Source of the DNA: an uncultured Granulosicoccus sp.
Lineage (GTDB): Bacteria; Pseudomonadota; Gammaproteobacteria; Granulosicoccales; Granulosicoccaceae
DNA length: 64,000 nt
Direction of reading: 5' to 3'
Assembly: GCA_937991945.1 (NCBI GenBank)
Contig: CALKLO010000031.1
Span: 62,001 to 126,000 of the forward strand
This document shows positions 26,946-35,393 of this stretch, one piece after another. A model generated the notes under the pieces. The model worked only from the letters and a program-made list of their open reading frames with translations. It did not search any database and was not told where the DNA came from. The first letter of the stretch is position 1, and each line of letters begins with the position of its first letter. Position numbers and translations under genes: made by a program.

Positions 26946-28124
26946 TTAGTGAAGCAACACGGGGATTTGTACAGGTCCACGAAACCCGAAACCACGCCAC
27001 AATACTTTAGAGTCATCGGGTATCGACAAATTGGGAAAACGATCGAACAATAGAGGCAACATGATCTCACCAACGGCGTGTCGAGCTACCCGATTTCCTT
27101 GACACATATGCGGGCCGTTACCAAACGCTTGATGACGACACTTTGCTCGGTAGACATCATAAGCTTCAGCGTTTTCGTACACCTCTTCATCACGATTAGC
27201 GCTGGCTTGGATCGTCATGACGGTATCCCCTTTAGGGATCAAACAACCACGGATTTCGGCATCTTCTTTTACAACACGCGATGACACCTGAATAGGCGCA
27301 ACCCAGCGAATACCCTCCTCGAACGCTTTGCTCCAATCGTTACAACGCTTCACTTCTTCCAGTTGATCAGGGTTGGTTAACAGACCATAAACGACTGTGT
27401 TAATCGCATCACGAGGCTCATTGATACCACCGCCAATAGCTATTTTAATGTTCGCGTAAATTTGCTTTAGCTCAATAGGTTCATCGGCATTAATCATAAG
27501 CGAGAACGCCGTATTATCCGGTGCAGCCTGATACTTTGAATGCAAACTATCGAGCAATGAATGAACCTCTTCGTTGGCTTTGTCGGAACGAGCAAATGGC
27601 TCGTCAGCCCAAGCAAAGTTACCCGCGCCATCTATCAAGGCTTGACTCCAGCGTTGCATTTGTTCGTCGCTGGCCTCCTCCATACCCAGCAGCACGGCAA
27701 GCCCTCTGGCCGAGTAGGGACCCGCCAATGCTGGAAACAAATCCACAACCTGGCCACGAGGTAGGCGCGAGACGTACTCTTCAGCTATCTGCTGATAACG
27801 AGGCACCCAGTCATTCTCTACAACCTGTGGCTTAAACGAACCTGCCATAGCCATACGCTCTCGGCGATGCTCAGCGCCATCTTTACGCATTAAAGTTTGC
27901 GCCCAAAAAGCCCTTTGCATGGGTGTATTGGGATCATCAGAGCTGAACAATTCTGGCGCACCTTTAACGTATTGCGTATCCGCAGCTTTAGTCAAGAATG
28001 TGCGGCCCGTTGCCTTAACACGGAGCACTGGGCTTTCTTGTCGTAAACGTTGATAAATCGGGTACGGATTTAACGCCAGTTGATCTAGGGTGATCTTTTC
28101 ATCAAGAGGAGCAAGCTTGGGCAC
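26946..28124 (-). CDS. Cytochrome P450 with atypical I-helix
   Basis: A 392-residue soluble bacterial P450. Heme-binding loop FGNGPHMCQG with Cys341, and the K-helix EGIRW giving the E-x-x-R pair (E270, R273). The I-helix is unusual: GGGINEPRD at 231-239, where the usual acid-alcohol pair (D/E-T) is E236-P237, so the conserved Thr is Pro. Start is GTG at 28124 with CGGAG at good spacing. No ferredoxin or reductase gene is near, so redox partners are elsewhere. Its neighbours pcaD, pcaF and pobA suggest an aromatic substrate, for instance O-demethylation of a para-alkoxybenzoate or related lignin monomer, but that is inference. Guaiacol demethylase-type P450s (CYP255) are, as I recall, also without the usual Thr. 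Confidence 0.9.
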   Translation of the reverse strand: MPKLAPLDEKITLDQLALNPYPIYQRLRQESPVLRVKATGRTFLTKAADTQYVKGAPELFSSDDPNTPMQRAFWAQTLMRKDGAEHRRERMAMAGSFKPQVVENDWVPRYQQIAEEYVSRLPRGQVVDLFPALAGPYSARGLAVLLGMEEASDEQMQRWSQALIDGAGNFAWADEPFARSDKANEEVHSLLDSLHSKYQAAPDNTAFSLMINADEPIELKQIYANIKIAIGGGINEPRDAINTVVYGLLTNPDQLEEVKRCNDWSKAFEEGIRWVAPIQVSSRVVKEDAEIRGCLIPKGDTVMTIQASANRDEEVYENAEAYDVYRAKCRHQAFGNGPHMCQGNRVARHAVGEIMLPLLFDRFPNLSIPDDSKVLWRGFGFRGPVQIPVLLH

Positions 28125-28188
28125 AGTAGTACTCCGGCAACCTAATGTTAGTGAGTCAGGCCAACACTATACCTTGCACAACACCCTG

Positions 28189-28908
28189 CTAACTAGAGGC
28201 AGACAATGACAGAATTTGCTGTTGTATATCACTTACTACACGTGAATCACGCAACTCTCGAGGGGTGTCAATATCAACCGCGCCCGCAACACTAGCTGGC
28301 CGTGGCGTAAACACCAGTACCTTGTCAGCTAAGGAGGCTGCTTCTGCCGTATCGTGAGTAACCATCAGAACAGTGGTGGGTCTCGCCTGCCATAAGCTCA
28401 ATAACATTTGACGCAGCCTTTCAGCCGTAGGCGCATCTAACGAAACAAAGGGCTCGTCGAGTATTAAAAGCTGTGGTTCTAAAACAAAAGCCCGAGCCAA
28501 GGAGACACGTCGCGCCAAACCTAGGGACAATTGTCGAGGATAGAAAGCACGCATCTCAGTCAGCCCAAGTACATCGAAAAGCTCATCTAGAGATTCTTGT
28601 TGCCGTTCTTTAGGTAGCACCAGTCGAATGTTTTGCTCAACAGTTCTCCAAGGCAATAATCTAGGCTCCTGAAACACCGCAGACACCGGACCGCTACGAG
28701 GTAATTTAAGCACCCCATTGTAGTTTTTATCAAGATCAAGAATCATACGTAGCACAGTGGTTTTACCGCAACCAGACGGGCCTACAACACAGGTAAAAGA
28801 ATTAGCCGGTAATGCAAACTGAACCTGATCTATAACCTTCAGGTGTTCGCCATGCTGAAGCTTAAAGACATGGTCACGCACATCAACCTCTAATGCATGA
28901 TCACTCAT
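28189..28908 (-). CDS. ABC transporter ATP-binding protein (taurine/nitrate/sulfonate type)
   Basis: A 239-residue ATPase from the ATG at 28908, which overlaps the permease stop by 8 nt; an ATG at 28932 is less likely. Walker A GPSGCGKTT, Q-loop FQEPRLLPWRTVEQNI (the EPRLLPW string is typical of SsuB/TauB/NrtD ATPases), signature LSLGLARRVSLARA (an LSLGL variant of LSGGQ), Walker B LLILDEPFVSLD and switch His VTHDTAEA. It would power uptake of the ligand bound by the protein encoded at 29721. Last gene of a three-gene minus-strand operon. Confidence 0.9.
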   Translation of the reverse strand: MSDHALEVDVRDHVFKLQHGEHLKVIDQVQFALPANSFTCVVGPSGCGKTTVLRMILDLDKNYNGVLKLPRSGPVSAVFQEPRLLPWRTVEQNIRLVLPKERQQESLDELFDVLGLTEMRAFYPRQLSLGLARRVSLARAFVLEPQLLILDEPFVSLDAPTAERLRQMLLSLWQARPTTVLMVTHDTAEAASLADKVLVFTPRPASVAGAVDIDTPRELRDSRVVSDIQQQILSLSASS

Positions 28909-29662
28909 TAGTGGATCGCCATTGATTGGCATGCTTGTCTAACGGTTGTAGCACCGCGTATTCAACGGTTAGCATCACGACAACAAATGCCAACGTGTAC
29001 GCCAAGATTGTCGCTACATCGAATAGCTGGAAATACAGGTGTATTTGAAAGCCTACGCCATTCGAGCGACCTAACAGCTCCACAATTAACACTATTTTCC
29101 AAATCAACGAAATACCCGAACGGGTAGCTGCGGCAAAAAATGGCTGCAACTGCGGCAAGACAACATGCCGCAATCGCTTTACAAACCCAAAGCGATAGAC
29201 GCTGGCCATTTCCGAAAACTCAGGATTCAACGAACGAGCGCCCTCGCGAAGCGTAATGACAACGTTGGGTATCTTGTTCACCGCCACAGCACCGATAGCG
29301 GCAGCTTCGTTTAAACCAAACCAAATATAGCTCAGCACAATAACAACCAGGGCCGGCATGTTGAGCAACAAGATTAGCCAAGGGTCTAGTATTTTGTTGG
29401 ACAGCGAATGCATCCCCAACCAGATGCCGATAGCTGAGCCTATGGCCATAGCAACAACAAAAGCTCCAAACACTCGCAGCAACGTCATACCTAAGTGATG
29501 GAATAATTCACCGGAATGATATTCAACTAATAGCGCCGCCCAGACATCGGCCGGTGGCGGTAGTGCATTGTCATTAAGTTGATACGCAACGACCGCCCAC
29601 AGAGCAACAAATACTCCTAATGAGGCAAATACCAACCCAGCCTTGTTTAAGCTTGCACGCAC
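28901..29662 (-). CDS. ABC transporter permease (taurine/nitrate/sulfonate type)
   Basis: A 253-residue inner-membrane permease with about six transmembrane helices. The BPD_transp_1 coupling loop is present (AVNKIPNVVITLREGARSL..., then ASVYRFGFVKRLRHVVLPQLQPFF), and the N-terminal VWAALLVEYHSGELFHHLGMTLLRVFGAF is typical of SsuC/TauC. The start is GTG at 29662. It is translated with the ATPase through an overlapping junction and follows the binding protein by 58 nt. Confidence 0.9.
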   Translation of the reverse strand: MRASLNKAGLVFASLGVFVALWAVVAYQLNDNALPPPADVWAALLVEYHSGELFHHLGMTLLRVFGAFVVAMAIGSAIGIWLGMHSLSNKILDPWLILLLNMPALVVIVLSYIWFGLNEAAAIGAVAVNKIPNVVITLREGARSLNPEFSEMASVYRFGFVKRLRHVVLPQLQPFFAAATRSGISLIWKIVLIVELLGRSNGVGFQIHLYFQLFDVATILAYTLAFVVVMLTVEYAVLQPLDKHANQWRSTNE

Positions 29663-29720
29663 GCTATTAGGTTAGTGTTTGAGAAGCGTAGTTATAACGC
29701 AACCTGTGCTGTTGAGTGAT

Positions 29721-30710
29721 TTATTGACCCGTAAGCCAATAGGTACCTTCTGCCATTGAGGTTGAATTTCCAACCAGTTTCTTACCACCTAACTCGCTTA
29801 ACAAACCATAGATAACGGCTGCATCTTTCACTTCGTCTGCATAGGCACGAGACGGAATACCTTCTCTAAACCGATCACGTAATACTTGCAGCGCAGCAGG
29901 GCCATCTTTAATCGCACCACTGTCTGAAAGACGCTGCCATTCTTCATCAGACGAGCCCATGATGTCTTTAGTTTCAGTGGATGCTTTAAAAAAGGCTTCG
30001 GCCAAACTGCTGTCGGTTCGCGCTTCGTCAAACACGTAGCCAATAGCGGAAACAGGACCAGTGGACCCCAGAGCGTTGGCAGCATCTTCGGCGCTTACTA
30101 GTCGAGTGAAACCGACAGCCTCCAGACGCGCGCAATAGTGCCAATAATTCAATACGGCATCGAGTTCTCCGTCACGCGCTTTTTCAGCTAACAACGGTGG
30201 CGCACCGAATACAATGTCGTTTTCAGCTGATAAATCCATATCGTGATCTTGTTTCGCCATACCTTGGAGCAATAACCAGCTTTTATCCAATGGACCACCA
30301 GCAACTCCAATTTTTTTACCTTTCAAATCACCCAGATTTTTCATGTCGCTGCCGCCGGGCACCATGATTGCCCCCACGGATGAGCTGTAAGGGGAAAATG
30401 CAAAACCTCGTCCTTCGGCGCGTTGCCGTGATACCCACAACCAATCAGAAACGATCACGTCCACGTCACCACCGAGCAACGCTATTCTGGTGGCGTCGCC
30501 ACCCGCAAAAGGGACTATTTCCAGAGAAAACCCATTAGCTGCATCCAAACCATGATGTTTCATGGATTTAAGCTCCCAATTGACTGTGCCAAATTTCAGC
30601 ACACCCACTCGCACAACGGGGTCCGCTGCAGAGGCCGTGCTTAGGGTTGCCCATAGCAATATCGCCACACCAGCGCTCGCTTTTACACTCTTAGTCAATC
30701 GGGCTAGCAT
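29721..30710 (-). CDS. ABC transporter substrate-binding protein (NMT1/SsuA-like)
   Basis: A 329-residue periplasmic binding protein from the ATG at 30710, which has AAGGAG upstream. Signal peptide residues 1-29 (VKASAGVAILLWATLSTASAAD). The mature part shows VGVLKFGTVNWELKSMKHHGLD, VPFAGGDATRIALLGGDVDVIVSDWLWVSRQ, and LGDLKGKKIGVAGGPLDKSW, the pattern of SsuA/NMT1 binding proteins; the ligand is probably a small organic anion or an alkylsulfonate-like compound. The gene diverges from the operon that starts with the PQQ-associated CxxxCW protein, so a role in the same metabolism is possible. Ligand unknown. Confidence 0.85.
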   Translation of the reverse strand: MLARLTKSVKASAGVAILLWATLSTASAADPVVRVGVLKFGTVNWELKSMKHHGLDAANGFSLEIVPFAGGDATRIALLGGDVDVIVSDWLWVSRQRAEGRGFAFSPYSSSVGAIMVPGGSDMKNLGDLKGKKIGVAGGPLDKSWLLLQGMAKQDHDMDLSAENDIVFGAPPLLAEKARDGELDAVLNYWHYCARLEAVGFTRLVSAEDAANALGSTGPVSAIGYVFDEARTDSSLAEAFFKASTETKDIMGSSDEEWQRLSDSGAIKDGPAALQVLRDRFREGIPSRAYADEVKDAAVIYGLLSELGGKKLVGNSTSMAEGTYWLTGQ

Positions 30711-30752
30711 CAAAAAACTCCTTCACAAAGGTGGTTGATTTCAGTGTACACA

Positions 30753-30793
30753 CAAAGTGCATCTTCTCCACCATGACACCAGCTTGCACTTTG
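30753..30793. promoter_or_regulatory. Perfect 9-bp inverted repeat in a divergent promoter region
   Basis: CAAAGTGCA and TGCACTTTG are separated by 23 nt between the start of the ABC binding-protein gene (30710, minus) and the start of the CxxxCW-Bat operon (30836, plus). A GTGTACAC palindrome overlaps the left flank at 30744-30751. Candidate shared operator; the factor is unknown. Confidence 0.4.
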
Positions 30794-30835
30794 GTACCAC
30801 AGAGTTTCTTCATAACAAGAGGCATACTCGAAGGT

Positions 30836-31906
30836 ATGCTCCTACAAACCGTATTAATCGGACTCTTGTTAATTACCTTTACAGGTGGCGCCACAGCACT
30901 TGACGGTTATGCCGTTGACGCGCAAACCGGATTGCGCATGGAGCGGTACCGCGCACCTGTCCCCCAAGACGTGCCAGGTGGCATCACCTTAGACACCCAA
31001 ACCGCCAAGGCCCTGCACGACGCAAAAAACATCGTCTTTATCGACGTTTACCCACCAAAAGGCCTTGGGCCCGATCCGATGGACGGCTCCTGGGTCACTA
31101 ACGAGAAACGCTCAACTATCCCAGGTGGTGTCTGGCTCCCAGAAGTTGGACGCGGTACGTTGGACGCAGAAGCTGCAGACTATTTTCGACGAAACCTTAA
31201 GCGTTTAAGCAATGGGGATCGGGATACTGCCATTGCCTTTTACTGCACATCCGATTGCTGGCAAAGCTGGAATGCGTCAAGACGAGCCATTAACTGGGGC
31301 TATACCGCTGTGCACTGGTACCCCCTGGGTACCGATGGCTGGCTCGAATCCGGTTTAACACTCACCCCTGTTCAGCCTGTTAATTTCTTTGACGACACCA
31401 CACCCATCGTAGGTTTTCCAGCCACCGCGCGTATTTATCTGATCGACCAAAAGGGCGAGGAGTGGGATATCGGGTACGCAAACTTTGAGCATTCAGATGC
31501 CGATACTTATAGCGTCAATGTCGAAATAGACAGCCCCCATTTTGAAGATCAATTTTTATCCATGCGACCCTTTCGATGCCTAACCGCCTCCGCTGAATGG
31601 TTTTGCTACCTCCCCTATCCGTACGAATTAACAACCACCGTGAGCTCAGATGACCTAACTAACTTGGAATATCGATTGTTGTTCATCTGGAAATCACCCA
31701 AGAGCTTTGGCATTGATGCATGGAACGGTGTGTACTACACGTTGACAAAAAACACCGATGGATCAATAGGGGGGAAATTGCTACAAGGGGACTTAAACGT
31801 ACTGGCCGATCCGCCAGAACCCTTTAGCTATCCTATCGACTTAACAGAGTTCATTGAAGAGGGTGCTAAAAATCGTCTGTATCCTGCTTTGGTCATACGA
31901 CCATGA
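30836..31906 (+). CDS. PQQ-dependent catabolism-associated CxxxCW protein with extra C-terminal domain
   Basis: A 356-residue exported protein from the ATG at 30836 (signal peptide LLQTVLIGLLLITFTGGATA); the frame is open from a GTG at 30731. The N-terminal domain (to about residue 190) is rhodanese-like: TLDTQTAKALHDAKNIVFIDVYP, STIPGGVWLPEVGRGTL, and FYCTSDCWQSWNASRRAINWGY, where two cysteines spaced by three residues precede Trp. Such proteins occur with PQQ-dependent alcohol oxidation. Family members I know end soon after this domain (about 200 residues); here a further 160-residue beta-rich region follows (ATARIYLIDQKGEEWDIGYANFEHSDADTY and on) of unknown function. It overlaps moxR by ATGA and heads the Bat operon. 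Confidence 0.8.
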   Translation: MLLQTVLIGLLLITFTGGATALDGYAVDAQTGLRMERYRAPVPQDVPGGITLDTQTAKALHDAKNIVFIDVYPPKGLGPDPMDGSWVTNEKRSTIPGGVWLPEVGRGTLDAEAADYFRRNLKRLSNGDRDTAIAFYCTSDCWQSWNASRRAINWGYTAVHWYPLGTDGWLESGLTLTPVQPVNFFDDTTPIVGFPATARIYLIDQKGEEWDIGYANFEHSDADTYSVNVEIDSPHFEDQFLSMRPFRCLTASAEWFCYLPYPYELTTTVSSDDLTNLEYRLLFIWKSPKSFGIDAWNGVYYTLTKNTDGSIGGKLLQGDLNVLADPPEPFSYPIDLTEFIEEGAKNRLYPALVIRP

Positions 31907-32898
31907 GTCAGCACCCTAGCGACTCAGCAAGCTCAAGCGATGTACTTGCTCAACTGCTTCGCGCCAGAGCTGTATTAGCAACACAACTGGTCGGGCTTGA
32001 ATTTTTAGTTGACAGACTATTGGTCGCTTTACTGTCCGGCGGTCACATTCTCATTGAAGGGCCACCGGGTGTGGCTAAAACGCGAACCATTAAGTATTTT
32101 GCCCATGCGTTAGATATCGCGTTCGTACGTATTCAAGCAACACCTGATTTACTCCCATCCGATATTACAGGTACAGATATGTACCAACAAAATAGTGGGG
32201 AGTTCAAATTCCTACCGGGCCCGTTGTTCAATAACATTGTCTTAGTGGATGAAGTTAATCGCGCACCACCCAAAGTGCAAAGCGCTTTGTTAGAAGCCAT
32301 GGGCGAGCATCAGATCACTACTGGCGGCATAACTCGTGCGCTTGATGAACCCTTTTTTGTTGCAGCAACTCAAAACCCAATTGAACACGAAGGCACTTAC
32401 CCATTGCCTGAGGCTCAACTTGATCGGTTCATGTTTTATGTCAATTTAGACCTACCCAATGTTGAGCATGAAAGACGCATTCTAGACCAGGTGCTTAGCG
32501 AGCAAACACACGCCGATAGCACTTCCGAACTCGCTTCATCTATCACGAAAAATGACATCCTCAACGCTCGTTATTTTGTTACTAACGTTCATATTTCCGA
32601 TGCTGTTCGGGATTACATTGTCCGGCTTGTCAGTGCAACGCGAGGATACGGAGCCGGTGGCAATCAGGCGGGAGCGATATCGCAAGCTGCAAGCCCAAGA
32701 GCGTCGATAAACTTAGCATTAGCTGCGCAGGCATCTGCCTGGATAGCGGGGCGTGACTACGTCGATCCAAACGATATCGCTGACTTAGCATCCGATATTT
32801 TATGCGGGCGTATCGCACTAGACTACAAAGCACGTGCTGCAGGTATGACCAACCGATCTGCAATTCAACAATTAATAGAGACCACCCCTCGCGTGTAG
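31903..32898 (+). CDS. MoxR-family AAA+ ATPase
   Basis: A 331-residue ATPase of the MoxR group. Walker A GPPGVAKTR, Walker B VLVDEVNRAPPKVQSALLEAM, sensor 1 region FFVAATQNPIEHEGTYPLPEAQLDRF (a MoxR signature), and a C-terminal lid ending SPRASINLALAAQASAWIAGRDYV. MoxR proteins act as chaperones that work with VWA-domain proteins encoded next to them, as in the mxa operon where they are needed to load metal into methanol dehydrogenase. Here DUF58 and VWA genes follow in order, so a similar chaperone machine is likely. Coupled to the CxxxCW gene by ATGA. Confidence 0.93.
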   Translation: MSQHPSDSASSSDVLAQLLRARAVLATQLVGLEFLVDRLLVALLSGGHILIEGPPGVAKTRTIKYFAHALDIAFVRIQATPDLLPSDITGTDMYQQNSGEFKFLPGPLFNNIVLVDEVNRAPPKVQSALLEAMGEHQITTGGITRALDEPFFVAATQNPIEHEGTYPLPEAQLDRFMFYVNLDLPNVEHERRILDQVLSEQTHADSTSELASSITKNDILNARYFVTNVHISDAVRDYIVRLVSATRGYGAGGNQAGAISQAASPRASINLALAAQASAWIAGRDYVDPNDIADLASDILCGRIALDYKARAAGMTNRSAIQQLIETTPRV

Positions 32899-32905
32899 TC
32901 TGGCT

Positions 32906-33952
32906 ATGAGCAACGAACCCGACTCCAGCACTGTTAGCCTTACCATAGACACCTTACTTAACGAACGTCATGCCCTCAATACAAAAACGCGTTATCCACC
33001 CACAGCACAAGGTCGTTGGGTTGGCCCCTTCAAAGGCGCACGCCGTGGGCTCGGTACAGAGTTTGATGATTTACGGCATTACGCCGTAGGCGATGACACT
33101 CGGCACATCGATTGGAAGGCATCAGCTCGTACAAACATTATTCACACAAAACTGTATCGCGAGGAACGCGAACTTCAGACCACACTTGTTATTGATTTAA
33201 GGGATGCTCTTTTTACAGGAAGCACACAATTACAAGCAGTTCGACTTGGCCGTTTAAGCGCTAGAATATTATGGCACGCCACAGGTAGTGGATGTAAAAC
33301 CCAACTACTGATTGTTACCGATGCTGGATTGGGTCTGAGTGAAAATGGAAGCGGACACAACGCTGCAATCAACGCATGCTCATTGCTTGCTCGTATTTTT
33401 GCATCCATTCAAAAAAGGCTTAACGCTGACACATCCGGTTCATCAGCTGCATCGGAAATACAAGGATCGTCAACTACCACAGATTTACTAATACGCCTGA
33501 ACAACAAAACTAACGACGCACACCCTAGCATTCTATATCTGGACCAGGTTGCCGAGTGGTTGCTACAACGCACCAACAAGCTTGGTTATGTCTTCTGGCT
33601 TAGCAGTTTTGACCAATGCGGCTTAGACTTTGAAGACAATGTCAGTCTACTCTCTCGTAGCTGTCCACAAATTGCGATAACCGTTGATGACGTGCTTGTT
33701 ACAGCCGGGCTTCCACCTGGGAAATATAACTACCACACTCAAGACGCTGCTCAAAAGCCCGGTAGCAACCATTCAACACATCAAGTCAGAACGCTAGGGC
33801 GTAGTACAAGTGGCAATTTATATAAAATACTACAGGATGCAAAAGTTAAACGGGACCATCGACTTACGCAGTGCATGATGACACTGTTTGCCACAACCGA
33901 CGACGACAATGAGGTTGTCACCTCATTGCAACACTACGGCTGCCTGCCATGA
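32906..33952 (+). CDS. DUF58-domain protein (MxaS/VWA-partner type)
   Basis: A 348-residue cytoplasmic protein with the DUF58 signature GTEFDDLRHYAVGDDTRHIDWKASART near residues 50-76, which defines the family found after MoxR genes. Flanking PFKGARRGLGTEFDDLRHY is also typical, and the second half has a weak VWA-like fold. Ala-Thr rich inserts (SGSSAASEIQGSSTTT, near 180) make it longer than some homologues. It begins 7 nt after moxR and overlaps the next gene by ATGA. Role: adaptor of the MoxR/VWA complex, from operon context. Confidence 0.87.
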   Translation: MSNEPDSSTVSLTIDTLLNERHALNTKTRYPPTAQGRWVGPFKGARRGLGTEFDDLRHYAVGDDTRHIDWKASARTNIIHTKLYREERELQTTLVIDLRDALFTGSTQLQAVRLGRLSARILWHATGSGCKTQLLIVTDAGLGLSENGSGHNAAINACSLLARIFASIQKRLNADTSGSSAASEIQGSSTTTDLLIRLNNKTNDAHPSILYLDQVAEWLLQRTNKLGYVFWLSSFDQCGLDFEDNVSLLSRSCPQIAITVDDVLVTAGLPPGKYNYHTQDAAQKPGSNHSTHQVRTLGRSTSGNLYKILQDAKVKRDHRLTQCMMTLFATTDDDNEVVTSLQHYGCLP

Positions 33953-34434
33953 GTGACACGGCAAAATTATTAAGCACATTACGTGACATACAAGAACCAC
34001 TAGCGCCTGCTACGGCATCTGTATGGATAATTATTGCCAATATCATAGCTCTGCTTTTTTTGTTAATGCTCTATCTATTGCACCGACGTAGAACACACAA
34101 CGGATGGCGTATAGAAGCCTTGATGCACATTAAAAAGGCGCGACTATACAACTCGAGCCAAGGTGTTTTAGCACTAGCAAAAGTGCTGCGGCAAATTATT
34201 CTAAAGCGAGAGGGAGCTGGACAAGATCTGCTAGGTAGAGCCTGGTTAAAACATTTAGATGCACATTTTTCTACAACTTGGTTTACGACAGGAGACGGTC
34301 AACTATTTGGAGAGGCGCTGTATAAACCACACACGCTGGAATCTACAGAGCTTCCGCACCTGTGTGACAAACTTAATACTCTGGTTAAAGCACTGCCAAC
34401 AACCCACGTCACACCCGCTTTAAATCACTCATGA
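33949..34434 (+). CDS. DUF4381-family membrane protein
   Basis: A 161-residue protein with one N-terminal transmembrane helix (ASVWIIIANIIALLFLLMLYLLHRRR) and a cytoplasmic tail (IEALMHIKKARLYNSSQGVLALAKVLRQIILKREG, then LLGRAWLKHLDAHFSTT), matching DUF4381, which accompanies MoxR-DUF58-VWA operons. It corresponds by position to MxaC/A-type small membrane proteins. ATGA overlaps on both sides couple it to the DUF58 and BatA-like genes. Confidence 0.82.
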   Translation: MSDTAKLLSTLRDIQEPLAPATASVWIIIANIIALLFLLMLYLLHRRRTHNGWRIEALMHIKKARLYNSSQGVLALAKVLRQIILKREGAGQDLLGRAWLKHLDAHFSTTWFTTGDGQLFGEALYKPHTLESTELPHLCDKLNTLVKALPTTHVTPALNHS

Positions 34435-35393
34435 TTCACATGGACTGGCCGTGGGCTTTACTGCTTTTACCACTTCCATTGTTAGCAGGCTTATACAAAA
34501 AACCGAACAATCACTCAAGCATTCGTATACCTACAGTCCTAGAGAAAGCGCTAAACAACGTTCGCACTCAAAAACACGAATCAGTGAATACTCGGTCGAT
34601 ATTGCTTTGGCTAGCGTGGATCGCACTGCTCGGTTCATTGAGTCAACCTTGGCAACCTGGCAACACTGTCGTACAACCGGTGAGCGGCCGGGCAATAGCC
34701 ATAGCTATTGACGTATCAGGAAGTATGGAGCGCAACGATTTTATACTCAACGGGGAAACTCTTGATAGGCTTTCCGTTGTTAAAAAAATAGCGACTCAAT
34801 TCATAAGCAAACGCCAGGGCGATAGGATCAGCCTCGTGCTTTACGGAAAAGAGGCTTTCATCGCCTCACCGCTTACATTCGATTTAGCCTCAGTGAACAA
34901 TGTGCTTCAAAGCGCTGGTATCGGAATGGCAGGCAGATCAACCGCGATAGGTGACGCCATCGGTCTGTCCATTCAAACACTGACAAGCGATCCAGCTTCC
35001 CAAAAAGCTATTATTTTATTATCTGATGGTACTAACAATGCCGGATCAGTAGAACCTGAAAGCGCAGCCTCTTTCGCTAAAACCTTAGATATTAGAATTC
35101 ACACCATAGCGCTTGGTAGTGAGGACAAAGAGCTTAGCGGGTATAAGCTGGCACAATCGGCAGATCTTGACGAAGCCACGCTCATGGCAATTGCCGAGGA
35201 ATCGTCAGGTCGTTTTTACCGAGCTAAGAGCTATGATGACCTAAACGACATCTACGCCGCAATAGACTCACTAGAGCGCGTAGAAGTGAATGCTCCTCCC
35301 GTTATTTTGCGACACGATTTGCGTCATTGGCCACTGTATTGTTTATTGTTGTGCCTGACTCTGCTCAGCTACCAACACCGAGCACGACAATGA
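34431..35393 (+). CDS. batA: VWA-domain membrane protein (BatA-like)
   Basis: A 320-residue protein with an N-terminal hydrophobic helix (LLLLPLPLLAGLY), a second helix near residue 60 (ILLWLAWIALLGSLSQ), a von Willebrand A domain at about 90-275 with an intact metal-ion-dependent adhesion site (AIDVSGSMER), and a C-terminal membrane helix (WPLYCLLLCLTLLSY). The layout is that of BatA (aerotolerance) and MxaC. The VWA domain should face the periplasm and bind partner proteins. The stop overlaps the next ATG (ATGA). Confidence 0.85.
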   Translation: MIHMDWPWALLLLPLPLLAGLYKKPNNHSSIRIPTVLEKALNNVRTQKHESVNTRSILLWLAWIALLGSLSQPWQPGNTVVQPVSGRAIAIAIDVSGSMERNDFILNGETLDRLSVVKKIATQFISKRQGDRISLVLYGKEAFIASPLTFDLASVNNVLQSAGIGMAGRSTAIGDAIGLSIQTLTSDPASQKAIILLSDGTNNAGSVEPESAASFAKTLDIRIHTIALGSEDKELSGYKLAQSADLDEATLMAIAEESSGRFYRAKSYDDLNDIYAAIDSLERVEVNAPPVILRHDLRHWPLYCLLLCLTLLSYQHRARQ

